Of a DNA stretch of 64,000 bases, positions 37,561 to 45,969 are shown piece after piece. Each line of letters begins with the position of its first letter. The stretch's first letter is position 1. Origin of the DNA: Candidatus Finniella inopinata (GTDB lineage: Bacteria; Pseudomonadota; Alphaproteobacteria; Paracaedibacterales; CAIULA01); NCBI RefSeq assembly GCF_004210305.1, contig NZ_SCFB01000005.1, forward strand, positions 124,001 to 188,000, written 5' to 3'. Both the position numbers and the translations under genes were made by a program. The notes beneath the pieces are model-generated. The model saw nothing but the letters and a program-made list of their open reading frames with translations, made no database searches and had not been told where the DNA came from.

Positions 37561-37750
37561 AATTATCATAATCCCTAAATATCAGATATATACGGAATAT
37601 AATCCACATATATCCAAGAATCAACTCTGGCATCTGGTGAATGTTGTACAACCATCCGCTTCCCTTCTTCCTTGTAAGAAAAAGGTTTGAATATTTTTTG
37701 AAGGATGATGATATCATATAATAAAGTTTAATTTGGGCTTAAGTGCGTTC

Positions 37751-38566
37751 ATGAAAAGAGTATGTGTAGGGTTAGGTTTGTGGATAGTCGGGTTTCAATC
37801 TGTTATTGCTTCATCGGATTCTCTTGTATCGTTAGCAGCATGTTTGGCTGCCTCTAAAGCAGCTTCAGATGATACAGACTGTTCTAAAACTTCCTTTGGG
37901 GCAAGCATTCCTCTAGCCTCTTCATATCCCTCTCAGCCTGATTTCCTTGCTGATTCTTTCGATTCTGTACAATCTCTGTGTCCCCCATCTTGCCCCTATT
38001 CTCTTCATTCCGCGCTCTCTGGTTCCTCGCCATCCGATTCCTCTTATCTTTCATCACCTTCTCTGGGTTCCCAATTTTCCGTTCCGTCTTATTCGTCACC
38101 TCTTTCTCCACTTCCTAATCATGCCCCCGCCGCTACATATCCTTTAGGTGATACTTTCTCTCTGCTGCCACCCCCTCCATCTCCATATTCTTTGGATCCC
38201 TCCTTTCAACTTAATGACACTTCTGGGCGGGTTTACCAGCAGGCTTCTTCCCAACAGGCAACCGAGGCCCCTATCACTCAGCCTATGGGGGTTGCTGAAG
38301 CATTAATCCAAGGTCAATTTCTTATCATTCAGGCTTCCCAGACTAGAATTGCTGAGCTCACGAAATCCAATCAGGAACAAGCCCTTATCATTCAGGCTTC
38401 CCAGGTTGAAAAAGACAACCTTAGAAAATTAAATGGTGAGCATCTTAGCGACCGTACGCAACTAGATACTTACAACAGACAATTAATCCAACTGGTTCAG
38501 GGGCTTGTGAACACAATCAATCAGCAAGCTTCAATTGAAAATACCACTTCCTCTAAAGGCAATTAA
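37751..38566 (+). CDS. exported Ser/Pro-rich coiled-coil protein
   Basis: About 271 residues from the ATG at 37751. Signal peptide MKRVCVGLGLWIVGFQSVIA followed by SSDSL. Residues ~35-150 are Ser/Pro-rich low complexity with a few Cys (CPPSCPYS); the rest is a predicted coiled coil holding a 21-residue repeat (FLIIQASQTRIAEL and ALIIQASQVEKDNL). No family recognised. The architecture matches the next gene, and both have SSD right after the signal peptide. Confidence 0.68.
   Translation: MKRVCVGLGLWIVGFQSVIASSDSLVSLAACLAASKAASDDTDCSKTSFGASIPLASSYPSQPDFLADSFDSVQSLCPPSCPYSLHSALSGSSPSDSSYLSSPSLGSQFSVPSYSSPLSPLPNHAPAATYPLGDTFSLLPPPPSPYSLDPSFQLNDTSGRVYQQASSQQATEAPITQPMGVAEALIQGQFLIIQASQTRIAELTKSNQEQALIIQASQVEKDNLRKLNGEHLSDRTQLDTYNRQLIQLVQGLVNTINQQASIENTTSSKGN
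38321..38404 (+). repeat. direct repeat of 21 bp with 63-bp period
   Basis: CTTATCATTCAGGCTTCCCAG occurs at 38321-38341 and 38384-38404. The period is exactly 21 codons, so recombination would change coiled-coil length in frame. Confidence 0.75.
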
Positions 38567-38742
38567 ATCCTTTTATTTTACTGAACACGTACCGTTAAGT
38601 CGGTGAGCAGCATTCTGAGGCGCGCGATATATGCTGAGCCGGGATTGGTCTCTGAAGCGGTAATGGAAGAAAAACGTTTGAATCTTTTCTAAGAAGATGG
38701 TCTTATTGCTTACTAAAATTTTAATTTAAGTGTGTGGTGTTT

Positions 38743-39321
38743 GTGAAAAGTGTGTTTTTAATCATTGGATTGCTGTTGGCTGTGTCTCAACCTATTTTAG
38801 CCTCCTCAGACGAGATGGGGGCCTATGATCCCCGATCGACCGGACATCCCAATCGGACCTTTATTCCTGCCACGGTTTTGAATCCACAGCTACCCCCGCC
38901 TGTTTTGACCAATCAAAATACCCCTTATCAATCTATTTATACACCACCGTGTTGGTGTCCTGGTTGTCAGAGACACGCTTTTTCTAAGCTGGCCGCTGAG
39001 CAAGCCGAACTAACCCATTATGTGCAGCAGCAGTCGCGTCGTATGCAAGACTATATGAATCTGCAAACTTCCGTTAATCGGGATTTTTTGGCCAAAATAA
39101 CGAAGCTTTTACAGATTCATGAGGAACAAGCCCGCTCATCTAATGAATTTCATAAACAACATACAAAATTCATGCAGGAGCAGGCTGCTTTTCAGCGAGA
39201 GACAAGCGAACATATCGTGGCACTTGTGGGGGGCGTGAGTCAGGCCCTGGCCAGTTTGCAACACTTGCGCGATTCAATTAACAGTGCGGTCGCCGGCTTA
39301 GGTTCCAATTCGTCGCATTGA
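38743..39321 (+). CDS. exported Pro-rich coiled-coil protein with Cys motif
   Basis: About 193 residues from a GTG at 38743 (GTGs at 38734 and 38737 are alternatives; no ATG). Signal peptide KSVFLIIGLLLAVSQPILA then SSDEMG. A Pro-rich segment carries CWCPGC (about residues 70-75), and a long coiled coil follows (~80-190). Same layout as the preceding gene. The clustered cysteines suggest disulfides or metal binding. No family recognised. Confidence 0.62.
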   Translation: MKSVFLIIGLLLAVSQPILASSDEMGAYDPRSTGHPNRTFIPATVLNPQLPPPVLTNQNTPYQSIYTPPCWCPGCQRHAFSKLAAEQAELTHYVQQQSRRMQDYMNLQTSVNRDFLAKITKLLQIHEEQARSSNEFHKQHTKFMQEQAAFQRETSEHIVALVGGVSQALASLQHLRDSINSAVAGLGSNSSH

Positions 39322-39562
39322 ATACAGATAAAATCACACACAATTAATAAAATTTTTATATTGTTTAAAACGATTTATTGATTTTAAAAAAGGCATTTTC
39401 TATGTAAAAAGCATTTTTCTAATTAACCAAATATTAATATTTTTTTCGATAGATTGGTACTTGTAAGGCGAAAATATAAACCGCCGAAACATTGTTACTT
39501 TTATATTAATTATTAATTGGAGAATTACAAAAATGAAAAATAATATTAAAATGGCTATGCTT

Positions 39563-39583
39563 CTATCAGCTATCAGCTATCAG
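39563..39583 (+). repeat. heptanucleotide CTATCAG x3, frame-setting
   Basis: Three exact copies of CTATCAG lie 30 bases after the ATG at 39533. With three copies the ATG frame ends at a stop after ~32 codons; with two it runs into the exported protein at 39594 with a good signal peptide. Because 7 is not a multiple of 3, each gain or loss shifts the frame. Confidence 0.8.
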
Positions 39584-39593
39584 CTTTCAAGCT

Positions 39594-40787
39594 TTGAATT
39601 CAGCCGCGAATGCAACCAATGCCATGGGTGATATGGCTCATGTGACCGACGCAACTCAAAAACAGCAATTATCGCCACAGTGGGGTCAAAACTTTTCTGC
39701 AGAAGCTAACAATCGTGCAATTATGACAAGCTTGGGTTTCATACCTGATCAGTACGATACAACTAAAACTAAGGTTGTACCTATGGCTGGGTTTTTAGCT
39801 CAAAGTGTTCGTGATGCCCAATTGACACGGGCTATTGACAGTATGATAGACAGCGTATTTAGTTATCAAGCGCTTGCATATGCCGCTCTTCAGGTTGCGC
39901 CCCATGTTAATGCTACAAATCCCACTGGCGCATTACCAGCACCTATAACTATATACTCTAATGGAACAGGTAATGGCCCATCTAATACTAATCCCAGCGA
40001 ATATGCTCTTAAAACTGGCAGCAACTATAGCATTTTTTTAAATCAAGCAGGAATGTTCGGACCTGACGAAGATGACGATGTAGTAACTACCCCTGTGTCA
40101 TTGAACCCAGATTCCAGTAACGCTGCTACGGCATCTATGAAATCTCCAGCTCAAAAAGTTGGCATGTTATTGCGCTGTATTTTCGGTATTGATTCCGACA
40201 CTTTCAATAAAAAATTGAACTTGTCGCCTTTAGATATGGAAGATTCAGGAAAAGTGGTAACAGCCATTTTTGATCGTGTTTTGGGTGAAAATCGTACAGG
40301 TACTGGTGCGACTTTAGCAAGTAGATTAGCAGGAATCCCTGTTAATTGTACTAACGCATGGTCAGCTAGTTTGACCAACGGTGGCAATAAGGCCTTTGGA
40401 TCTGGGGGTAATGGTATTTTTAACGTAGGTGCCGGTGGTGGTAATATTCTCAACTTTGGCAACAGTGGTACTACCCCATCTGCTTATTTTGACTGGTGGT
40501 TTAGCCGTAATCTTGGGTCAAACCAAGCTGGTATTACAATGACCTCGGCAAGAGACGCGTCCTATGATATTCAACGTTTAAAACTATTGCTTAATTCTGT
40601 GGTGCAACCAGTAACTTACAGTTCAGGTGCTCAGGTTGTTCCCATAAACCCAATAGTAGCTCCAAATGCTCTTAATGCCTCTGGACCTGGTGCATCGTCA
40701 ACAGCATCTGCTGCTGCTTCAACAACATCTGCGGCCGACACAATTGCTTCAGGTGCTGCAACAACTGCAGCTACTGCAGCCAACTAA
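39594..40787 (+). CDS. exported paralogous family protein (copy 1), out of frame with its signal peptide
   Basis: 397 codons open from a TTG at 39594; the ORF itself lacks a signal peptide. The true start is probably ATG 39533, giving MKNNIKMAMLLSAIS...ALNSAANA if the CTATCAG repeat had two copies rather than three. The body shares with the next two genes the blocks SPAQKVGMLLRCIFGI, IFDRVLGENRTG and a C-terminal YDIQRLKLLLNSVV; with copy 2 it also shares LTRAIDSMIDSVF. A Gly/Asn-rich stretch (~265-290) and a 60-residue Ala/Ser/Thr tail are added. No known family. Followed by a strong terminator. Confidence 0.7.
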   Translation: MNSAANATNAMGDMAHVTDATQKQQLSPQWGQNFSAEANNRAIMTSLGFIPDQYDTTKTKVVPMAGFLAQSVRDAQLTRAIDSMIDSVFSYQALAYAALQVAPHVNATNPTGALPAPITIYSNGTGNGPSNTNPSEYALKTGSNYSIFLNQAGMFGPDEDDDVVTTPVSLNPDSSNAATASMKSPAQKVGMLLRCIFGIDSDTFNKKLNLSPLDMEDSGKVVTAIFDRVLGENRTGTGATLASRLAGIPVNCTNAWSASLTNGGNKAFGSGGNGIFNVGAGGGNILNFGNSGTTPSAYFDWWFSRNLGSNQAGITMTSARDASYDIQRLKLLLNSVVQPVTYSSGAQVVPINPIVAPNALNASGPGASSTASAAASTTSAADTIASGAATTAATAAN

Positions 40788-41087
40788 GACCTCTTTTAAA
40801 AAAGAATCGTCTTTCATTCAAACGCTGTCCTCACAGAATTCTGTGGGGGCAGTTTTTTTTGATTGCTGTCAATTCAAATGGTTTTTCTATTCCCTCCCCC
40901 TGTCGTTCTCACGAATACTCTAGCCTGTTTTCATAAGTTCGTGAAAAAAACACAAGGCGAAGGGCCAATTTAACTAAATATTAACCATATTTGGTTTAAT
41001 ATTGATTATAACAAAATCAATAAACTATTATTATTCAAAAATTTGAACGCGGGTTTTCTATCTCGTGTTTTGCATGGAGTCTGCTTT
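40788..41087. other. intergenic region, 300 bp
   Basis: Holds a Rho-independent terminator at 40825-40860 and, downstream, a very AT-rich segment (about 40970-41045) that presumably contains the promoter of the next exported protein. Nothing else recognised. Confidence 0.5.
40825..40860 (+). terminator. Rho-independent terminator
   Basis: CTGTCCTCACAGAA and TTCTGTGGGGGCAG form a 12-14 bp stem directly followed by eight T. Ends the transcript of copy 1 of the exported family. Confidence 0.85.
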
Positions 41088-42524
41088 ATGAAGGTTAACT
41101 GTAAAAAATTACTACTTTTGGGGACGTTTATTCTTCAAACGTTTGGGGCTGGGGCTTTTGCCAGTGCCAATGTCGCACTGGACCGGGGCGATCAGGTCGA
41201 GACACAAAGAACCCAACAGTTAGCCGATAGTACAGCCAAGAAATACTTTCTGGGTGACACATCACCAACTGCTTTGGCCCTTGTCGTTGGTAAGCCTGTC
41301 GATGGTTTAAAAAGCGTTCATCAGAAATTGGACGAACTGGGAGCCCTTGTTCAGTCCAGTGACTCTACCGGTCTTTCAGCGGCTTTTCAGTCTGTTAAAG
41401 ATGAGTTGGCGGCTTTAACAAATACGGTGGGCACTCTTAACAATACCAGCATACCAGGCATTCAAAGTACACTAGCAGCTATACAAGCACGACTAGCTGC
41501 CCTTCCCTCAGGCGGGTCTTGCGGGCCTATCCCTGACCTTGGGCCGTTTACGCATGCCGTGGGGTGTCTGATAAAAAAGGTGGATGATTTTAACGATAAC
41601 TTTATCACTTTATGTCGCAAATCCAACGTTGTGAATGTGGCTTTTCCATCAGATGATGACAAGTCTCACTCTTTAACAATGGCCGTTGATAACATGATGG
41701 ACCATGTTTTTGGCGATAATGTTATGGGGGCGGTTTATTTATTCCCAGGCGCTACTGGCGCTTGTTTATCAAGTACAAGCGCCCTGTTCACCAATTTTAC
41801 TGAGACTGACTTAAAAAAGAAAGAATATCAAATATTAGCGGGCGATCCCATCGCCAATCTTTTCGACCCTTATCCTTCGGCTTCTTCAGCCAGCAGCATC
41901 TCCGCTCCCATATCATCGCGTGCTGCTAACGTTATGCGTTTGACGCCGGTGCAAAAATTAATTACCTTCCTTCGGGCCGTTTTTGGCATCAGTGCGTCGG
42001 ATTTTTATGGTGAGACAACGATTGTTTCTGCAACAAATACCGGAAGCTCTTTTACTGCTGGAACGACTGTTACCCAAGGAATTACCACTAGTTCTGGTGT
42101 TGCTACTGGTTCTACAATTACCGTTACGGTTAATACTGCTACCTCATCAGTTACAACGACGACGACTATTACGAACCCTAAAGTTAAGTTCCGCACAAAT
42201 CAAACGTGTTCAAAACAAGGGTGCTCTGACCAACAGTGTTGCGGTCATGCTGCTTCTAACCTATCAGACTCTGGCATTGTGTTAACCACCATCTTTGATT
42301 ATGTTTTGGGCAGATGCCGCACTGGGATAAGTGGTACCAACAAATTCGGCGGTGTGGGGAAATTCCCGAAGGCTGACACGTCCACAGGTATTAATGCTTT
42401 TGTGGGAGACAACCCAATTGCCTATTTTGCAAGAAATGGCATCTATGACGGAACTTGCCCCGGATCAGCTGACCTTGCCCGCCTGCAGACCTTGCTGAAT
42501 GAGTTAACGACGCGCGTTGTTTAA
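41088..42524 (+). CDS. exported paralogous family protein (copy 2)
   Basis: About 478 residues from the ATG at 41088. Signal peptide MKVNCKKLLLLGTFILQTFG, cleaved near AFA. Residues ~60-130 look helical. The shared family core follows: LTMAVDNMMDHVFGDN, TPVQKLITFLRAVFGI, IFDYVLGRCRTG and a final ADLARLQTLLNEL. A Thr/Ser/Val-rich insert (~300-365) and a Cys cluster (CSKQGCSDQQCCGH) lie between the FGI and IFD blocks. No known family. A strong hairpin follows the stop. Confidence 0.72.
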   Translation: MKVNCKKLLLLGTFILQTFGAGAFASANVALDRGDQVETQRTQQLADSTAKKYFLGDTSPTALALVVGKPVDGLKSVHQKLDELGALVQSSDSTGLSAAFQSVKDELAALTNTVGTLNNTSIPGIQSTLAAIQARLAALPSGGSCGPIPDLGPFTHAVGCLIKKVDDFNDNFITLCRKSNVVNVAFPSDDDKSHSLTMAVDNMMDHVFGDNVMGAVYLFPGATGACLSSTSALFTNFTETDLKKKEYQILAGDPIANLFDPYPSASSASSISAPISSRAANVMRLTPVQKLITFLRAVFGISASDFYGETTIVSATNTGSSFTAGTTVTQGITTSSGVATGSTITVTVNTATSSVTTTTTITNPKVKFRTNQTCSKQGCSDQQCCGHAASNLSDSGIVLTTIFDYVLGRCRTGISGTNKFGGVGKFPKADTSTGINAFVGDNPIAYFARNGIYDGTCPGSADLARLQTLLNELTTRVV

Positions 42525-42539
42525 AAGAAGGCATCACCT

Positions 42540-42566
42540 TACAGGCGCAGACCGTGCGCCTGTAAT
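42540..42566 (+). terminator. perfect 11-bp hairpin behind copy 2
   Basis: TTACAGGCGCA and TGCGCCTGTAA around a 5-base loop. The T run is missing, so it may be a transcript-stabilising hairpin or an imperfect terminator. Confidence 0.5.
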
Positions 42567-42664
42567 ATAAGGATTGAAGAAAAGTATTTTTAAAATTATT
42601 AAATAAACCTTAAGGGAATTGTTGTATTTTTAAAGAATCGTATCAAGTTTAAAGGAATTTTATC

Positions 42665-43411
42665 TTGCGTGTTGCCCTTTTCTTTTTAGGCTTTTTTAGT
42701 TTGGCCGCCCCGATTGCAAACGGCAGCGAGAGCACGTCATTAATAGATTCCGCATTAATAGATTCCGCCCACCAGGAAACTTCGTGTTGTCGGTGTTTCT
42801 ATACGTTTCTGAATGCCATTTATTCTTGTTTTCGTGGGTCTTCGGCTCCGTCAGAGGTGATGCTTGTCGAATTGGTGAACGCCAGGCTGAATGGCGAGGT
42901 TTTAACAAATTCAACCCAACTTAAGTTTTCTGGCACCGACAGCCACCTTCTTAATTTGCAAGGGGATACCGTCATCAGGGGCGACGAAGGCGTCTTGTTG
43001 TTCCTTACGCAAGGAAAATCTGAAACAGAAGTCCTTCGGCTAACGGCCTGTGAAAAAGCTGAAATGTTTCTTGACGCTGTTTTCGGCCTTAAGTCTGGGG
43101 TAGACGGAGTCCCCCCGCCCGACCAACGAGATGGCAGCATTAATCGGCTGTTAAGGTATAAATTTGATTTTGTTTTGGGGCCCAGGCGAAATGGATGGGG
43201 GGGCACCTATGGTTGTTCCAAGAAGAGCAATCATTTTTCTGATCATGCAAATGCTAAGGGGGTTTTTCCCGGAATTGGGGGGCGCATGGGGATTGCGCCA
43301 AATAGGACCGCGTCGCAAAAGGTGACAGATTTTTTCAATTCTCATCAGGCGCAAACCGACTATGAACGGTTACGGGTTCTGTTGGATGTTTTGGTCGTCG
43401 TCAGGAGTTGA
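42665..43411 (+). CDS. exported paralogous family protein (copy 3)
   Basis: 248 residues from a TTG at 42665, about 8 bases after AAAGGA; no suitable ATG. Signal peptide MRVALFFLGFFSLAAPIANG. Then a duplicated LIDSA (15-bp tandem repeat), a Cys-rich patch (SCCRCFYTF), and the family core TACEKAEMFLDAVFGL, KFDFVLGPRRNGWGG and DYERLRVLLDVLVV. It is the shortest member and lacks the low-complexity inserts of copies 1 and 2. No known family. Confidence 0.68.
   Translation: MRVALFFLGFFSLAAPIANGSESTSLIDSALIDSAHQETSCCRCFYTFLNAIYSCFRGSSAPSEVMLVELVNARLNGEVLTNSTQLKFSGTDSHLLNLQGDTVIRGDEGVLLFLTQGKSETEVLRLTACEKAEMFLDAVFGLKSGVDGVPPPDQRDGSINRLLRYKFDFVLGPRRNGWGGTYGCSKKSNHFSDHANAKGVFPGIGGRMGIAPNRTASQKVTDFFNSHQAQTDYERLRVLLDVLVVVRS
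42738..42767 (+). repeat. 15-bp tandem repeat x2
   Basis: CATTAATAGATTCCG occurs twice in tandem and encodes LIDSA-LIDSA just after the signal peptide. The unit is in frame, so copy changes would vary only length. Confidence 0.75.
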
Positions 43412-43444
43412 CAAATCGCCATTTTTCCTATCTGTTTAAAGTCA

Positions 43445-43450
43445 TATAAT
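43445..43450 (+). promoter_or_regulatory. consensus -10 box before aspS
   Basis: TATAAT lies 21 bases before the aspS ATG. The segment 17 bases further up is only T-rich; a perfect TTGACA (43408-43413) is 31 bases away, too far for normal spacing. Weak promoter candidate. Confidence 0.35.
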
Positions 43451-43470
43451 GCCTTTTTGTAAATTAGAAT

Positions 43471-45282
43471 ATGTCTTTAAAATCAGCGCCCTATCGCACC
43501 CATACCTGTGGTGAACTTCGTCAAATGCACATCGGTGAAACCGTCAAATTGTCCGGGTGGGTTCATCGCAAACGTGACCATGGTGATTTGGTCTTCATCG
43601 ATCTTCGTGATCATTATGGCTTGACGCAGTGCGTCATTGAACAAGGGCGCGATGGTTTTAAAATCGCCGAGACCTTGCGCAATGAAAGCGTGATCACAGT
43701 CACCGGTGTGGTGCGGGCCCGGGGGCCAGAGGCTGTTAATGATAAAATGCCAACAGGTGACATCGAAATTCAATTGGATACGGTTTTTGTTCAATCGTTT
43801 GTGGAAAGTCTGCCCTTGCAGGTGAACAGCCATGCTGAGTTTCCGGAAGAAACGCGCCTTAGTTATCGTTTCTTGGATTTGCGTCGTGAGAAATTGCACC
43901 AAAATATTATTTTGCGATCACAAATTATTTCATCGATCCGGCGTCGTATGATCGACCAGGGGTTCATGGAATTTCAAACGCCTATTTTGACGTCTTCATC
44001 ACCAGAGGGGGCGCGGGACTTTTTGGTGCCAAGCCGAATTCACCCCGGACATTTTTATGCCCTGCCGCAAGCACCCCAGCAATTTAAGCAGCTGCTGATG
44101 GTGGCCGGGTTTGATCGTTATTTCCAAATTGCCCCGTGCTTTCGGGATGAAGATGCGCGGGCTGACCGGTCGCCTGGTGAGTTTTACCAGCTTGACTTTG
44201 AGATGTCGTTTGCCACGCAAGAGGATGTTTTTGCGGCCATCGAGCCCGTGTTGACCGGTGTGTTTAACGAATTCGCGAATGGCCGCGCCATCAGTTCGTA
44301 TCCTTATCCGCGCATTACGTTTCATGATGCGATGTTAAAGTATGGCTGTGACAAGCCTGACCTTCGAAACCCCATTCTGATCAGTGACGTCAGCGAGATT
44401 TTTAGAGATTCAGATTTTGGCGTCTTTGCCAAGGCCGTTGAAAAAGGTGGCGTGGTTCGCGCCATTCCTGCCCCCAATGCTTCTAAGCAACCCCGCAGCT
44501 TTTTTGAGAAACTAAACAACTGGGCGCAAGGGTTAGGATTGCCAGGCCTTGGGTATATTGTGTTTGAGGGTCAGGACGCCAAGGGTCCGATTGCCAAATT
44601 CTTAAATGCAGAACAGCTGCAGGCTTTGAAGCAAGCGGCGGGATTGGGTGATGGGGACGCCGTCTTTTTTGTGTGTGACAAGGCTGACAAGGCCGCAAAG
44701 GTGGCCGGCCAGGCCCGCACCCGGATCGGCCAAGATTTGGACCTTATTGAACAAAATACGTTTAAATTCTGCTGGGTTGTTGATTTCCCCATGTATGAAT
44801 TGAACGAGGAAACGGGTAAGATCGATTTCTCCCATAACCCATTCTCGATGCCTCAAGGTGGCCTGCATGCCTTGGAGAATCAAGACCCCTTGACCATTAA
44901 AGCTTACCAATACGATATCGTTTGTAATGGTATTGAATTATCAAGCGGCGCCATTCGAAACCACCTGCCCGAAGTCATGTATAAGGCCTTTGATATCGTT
45001 GGGTATGACAAGGCGGATGTTGAAGCTAAGTTTGGTGGGTTGTTGAATGCATTTAAATACGGCGCCCCGCCCCATGGTGGATGTGCGCCTGGTATTGATC
45101 GCATCGTGATGTTGCTGGCCGACGAGCCGAACCTGCGCGAGATCATCGCCTTTCCTTTGAATCAACAGGCCCAAGATTTGCTGATGGGGGCCCCTTCTGC
45201 CGTGGATCCTGAGCGGTTAAAGGAAGTCCATTTGCAGATTAAAATGCCCTTGAAAGCCACAGAAAAAGCTGCTGGTGGTTAA
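43471..45282 (+). CDS. aspS: aspartyl-tRNA synthetase
   Basis: 603 residues, bacterial type with the GAD insertion. N-terminal anticodon-binding OB fold ([20 protein letters not shown]), class II motif 2 ([20 protein letters not shown]) and motif 3 ([19 protein letters not shown]). His37 in RKRDHGD matches the histidine found in non-discriminating enzymes, where discriminating ones have Leu, so it may also charge tRNA-Asn for later amidation by GatCAB. It overlaps ruvC by 8 bases. Confidence 0.97.
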   Translation: MSLKSAPYRTHTCGELRQMHIGETVKLSGWVHRKRDHGDLVFIDLRDHYGLTQCVIEQGRDGFKIAETLRNESVITVTGVVRARGPEAVNDKMPTGDIEIQLDTVFVQSFVESLPLQVNSHAEFPEETRLSYRFLDLRREKLHQNIILRSQIISSIRRRMIDQGFMEFQTPILTSSSPEGARDFLVPSRIHPGHFYALPQAPQQFKQLLMVAGFDRYFQIAPCFRDEDARADRSPGEFYQLDFEMSFATQEDVFAAIEPVLTGVFNEFANGRAISSYPYPRITFHDAMLKYGCDKPDLRNPILISDVSEIFRDSDFGVFAKAVEKGGVVRAIPAPNASKQPRSFFEKLNNWAQGLGLPGLGYIVFEGQDAKGPIAKFLNAEQLQALKQAAGLGDGDAVFFVCDKADKAAKVAGQARTRIGQDLDLIEQNTFKFCWVVDFPMYELNEETGKIDFSHNPFSMPQGGLHALENQDPLTIKAYQYDIVCNGIELSSGAIRNHLPEVMYKAFDIVGYDKADVEAKFGGLLNAFKYGAPPHGGCAPGIDRIVMLLADEPNLREIIAFPLNQQAQDLLMGAPSAVDPERLKEVHLQIKMPLKATEKAAGG

Positions 45283-45757
45283 AATCCTAGGCCTGGATCC
45301 CGGGCTTCGCCACACAGGCTGGGGGGTTATTAAGGTTCAGGGGAACAGCTTAAGCCCTGTCGCCCAAGGAACGGTTGATACAGATGCCAAACTTAGCCTG
45401 GCCGAACGGTTGAATACGCTATTCCAAGGGTTAATGGTTGTTTTGGAAGACCACCAACCTGATGAAGCCGTTGTCGAAGAAACTTTTGTGAATAATAATG
45501 CGGTGTCTACGTTGAAATTGGGAATGGCGCGGGGGGTTGTTTTATTGGCCCCTGCGTCTTTAAACATTCCTGTTTTTGAATACTCAGCCAACAAAATTAA
45601 AAAGTCTGTGGTGGGCGTTGGTCATGCCGATAAAAGTCAAGTACTGATGATGGTGCAACGGCTATTGCCAACCTTGCAATCAGGTTTAAAACTTGACGCG
45701 GCTGATGCCCTGGCAGCTGCTATTTGCCATGCACATCATACCCCGCGCAGAATATAA
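45275..45757 (+). CDS. ruvC: Holliday junction endonuclease RuvC
   Basis: 160 residues. Resolves Holliday junctions with RuvAB. Catalytic acids Asp8 ([14 protein letters not shown]), Glu68 ([11 protein letters not shown]) and Asp141/Asp144 ([13 protein letters not shown]) are present. The GTG start overlaps the aspS stop, implying coupling. ruvA and ruvB, normally next, are not in the window. Confidence 0.95.
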   Translation: MVKILGLDPGLRHTGWGVIKVQGNSLSPVAQGTVDTDAKLSLAERLNTLFQGLMVVLEDHQPDEAVVEETFVNNNAVSTLKLGMARGVVLLAPASLNIPVFEYSANKIKKSVVGVGHADKSQVLMMVQRLLPTLQSGLKLDAADALAAAICHAHHTPRRI

Positions 45758-45830
45758 CACCCTTTCAAATGATTTCGGTATATATTCTCGTCATTTTGAT
45801 GCTTTAAATGTTAATCCCAAGCTCATCCAT

Positions 45831-45896
45831 GTCATTCCCGCGAAGGCGGGAATCCAGACAGCAATACAACTGGACCCCCGCCTTCGCGGGGGTGAC
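45831..45896. repeat. VIPAKAGIQ-type palindromic repeat
   Basis: GTCATTCCCGCGAAGGCGGG ... CCCCCGCCTTCGCGGGGGTGAC, two hairpins inside an overall palindrome of 66 bases. This is the widespread intergenic element whose translation reads VIPAKAGIQ...LDPRLRGG. It lies between ruvC and the lipoxygenase gene, where it may act as a terminator or mRNA-end hairpin. Confidence 0.85.
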
Positions 45897-45969
45897 AAAA
45901 GGGGTATGGTGCTAACAGAAAAACCGGCAAAATCATTCACAAACGTTACACAAATCTTTAATTTATTAT

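Noticed and set aside
37043..37690. 215-codon plus-strand frame over miaA and its flank
   Set aside because: It overlaps the conserved miaA coding sequence antisense and continues into the repeat; no homology pattern.
43408..43450. TTGACA with TATAAT as one sigma-70 promoter for aspS
   Set aside because: The spacing of 31 bases is far beyond the usual 16-19; only the -10 box was kept as a weak candidate.
44322..45174. Several open frames antisense to aspS
   Set aside because: Antisense shadows of a well-conserved gene.
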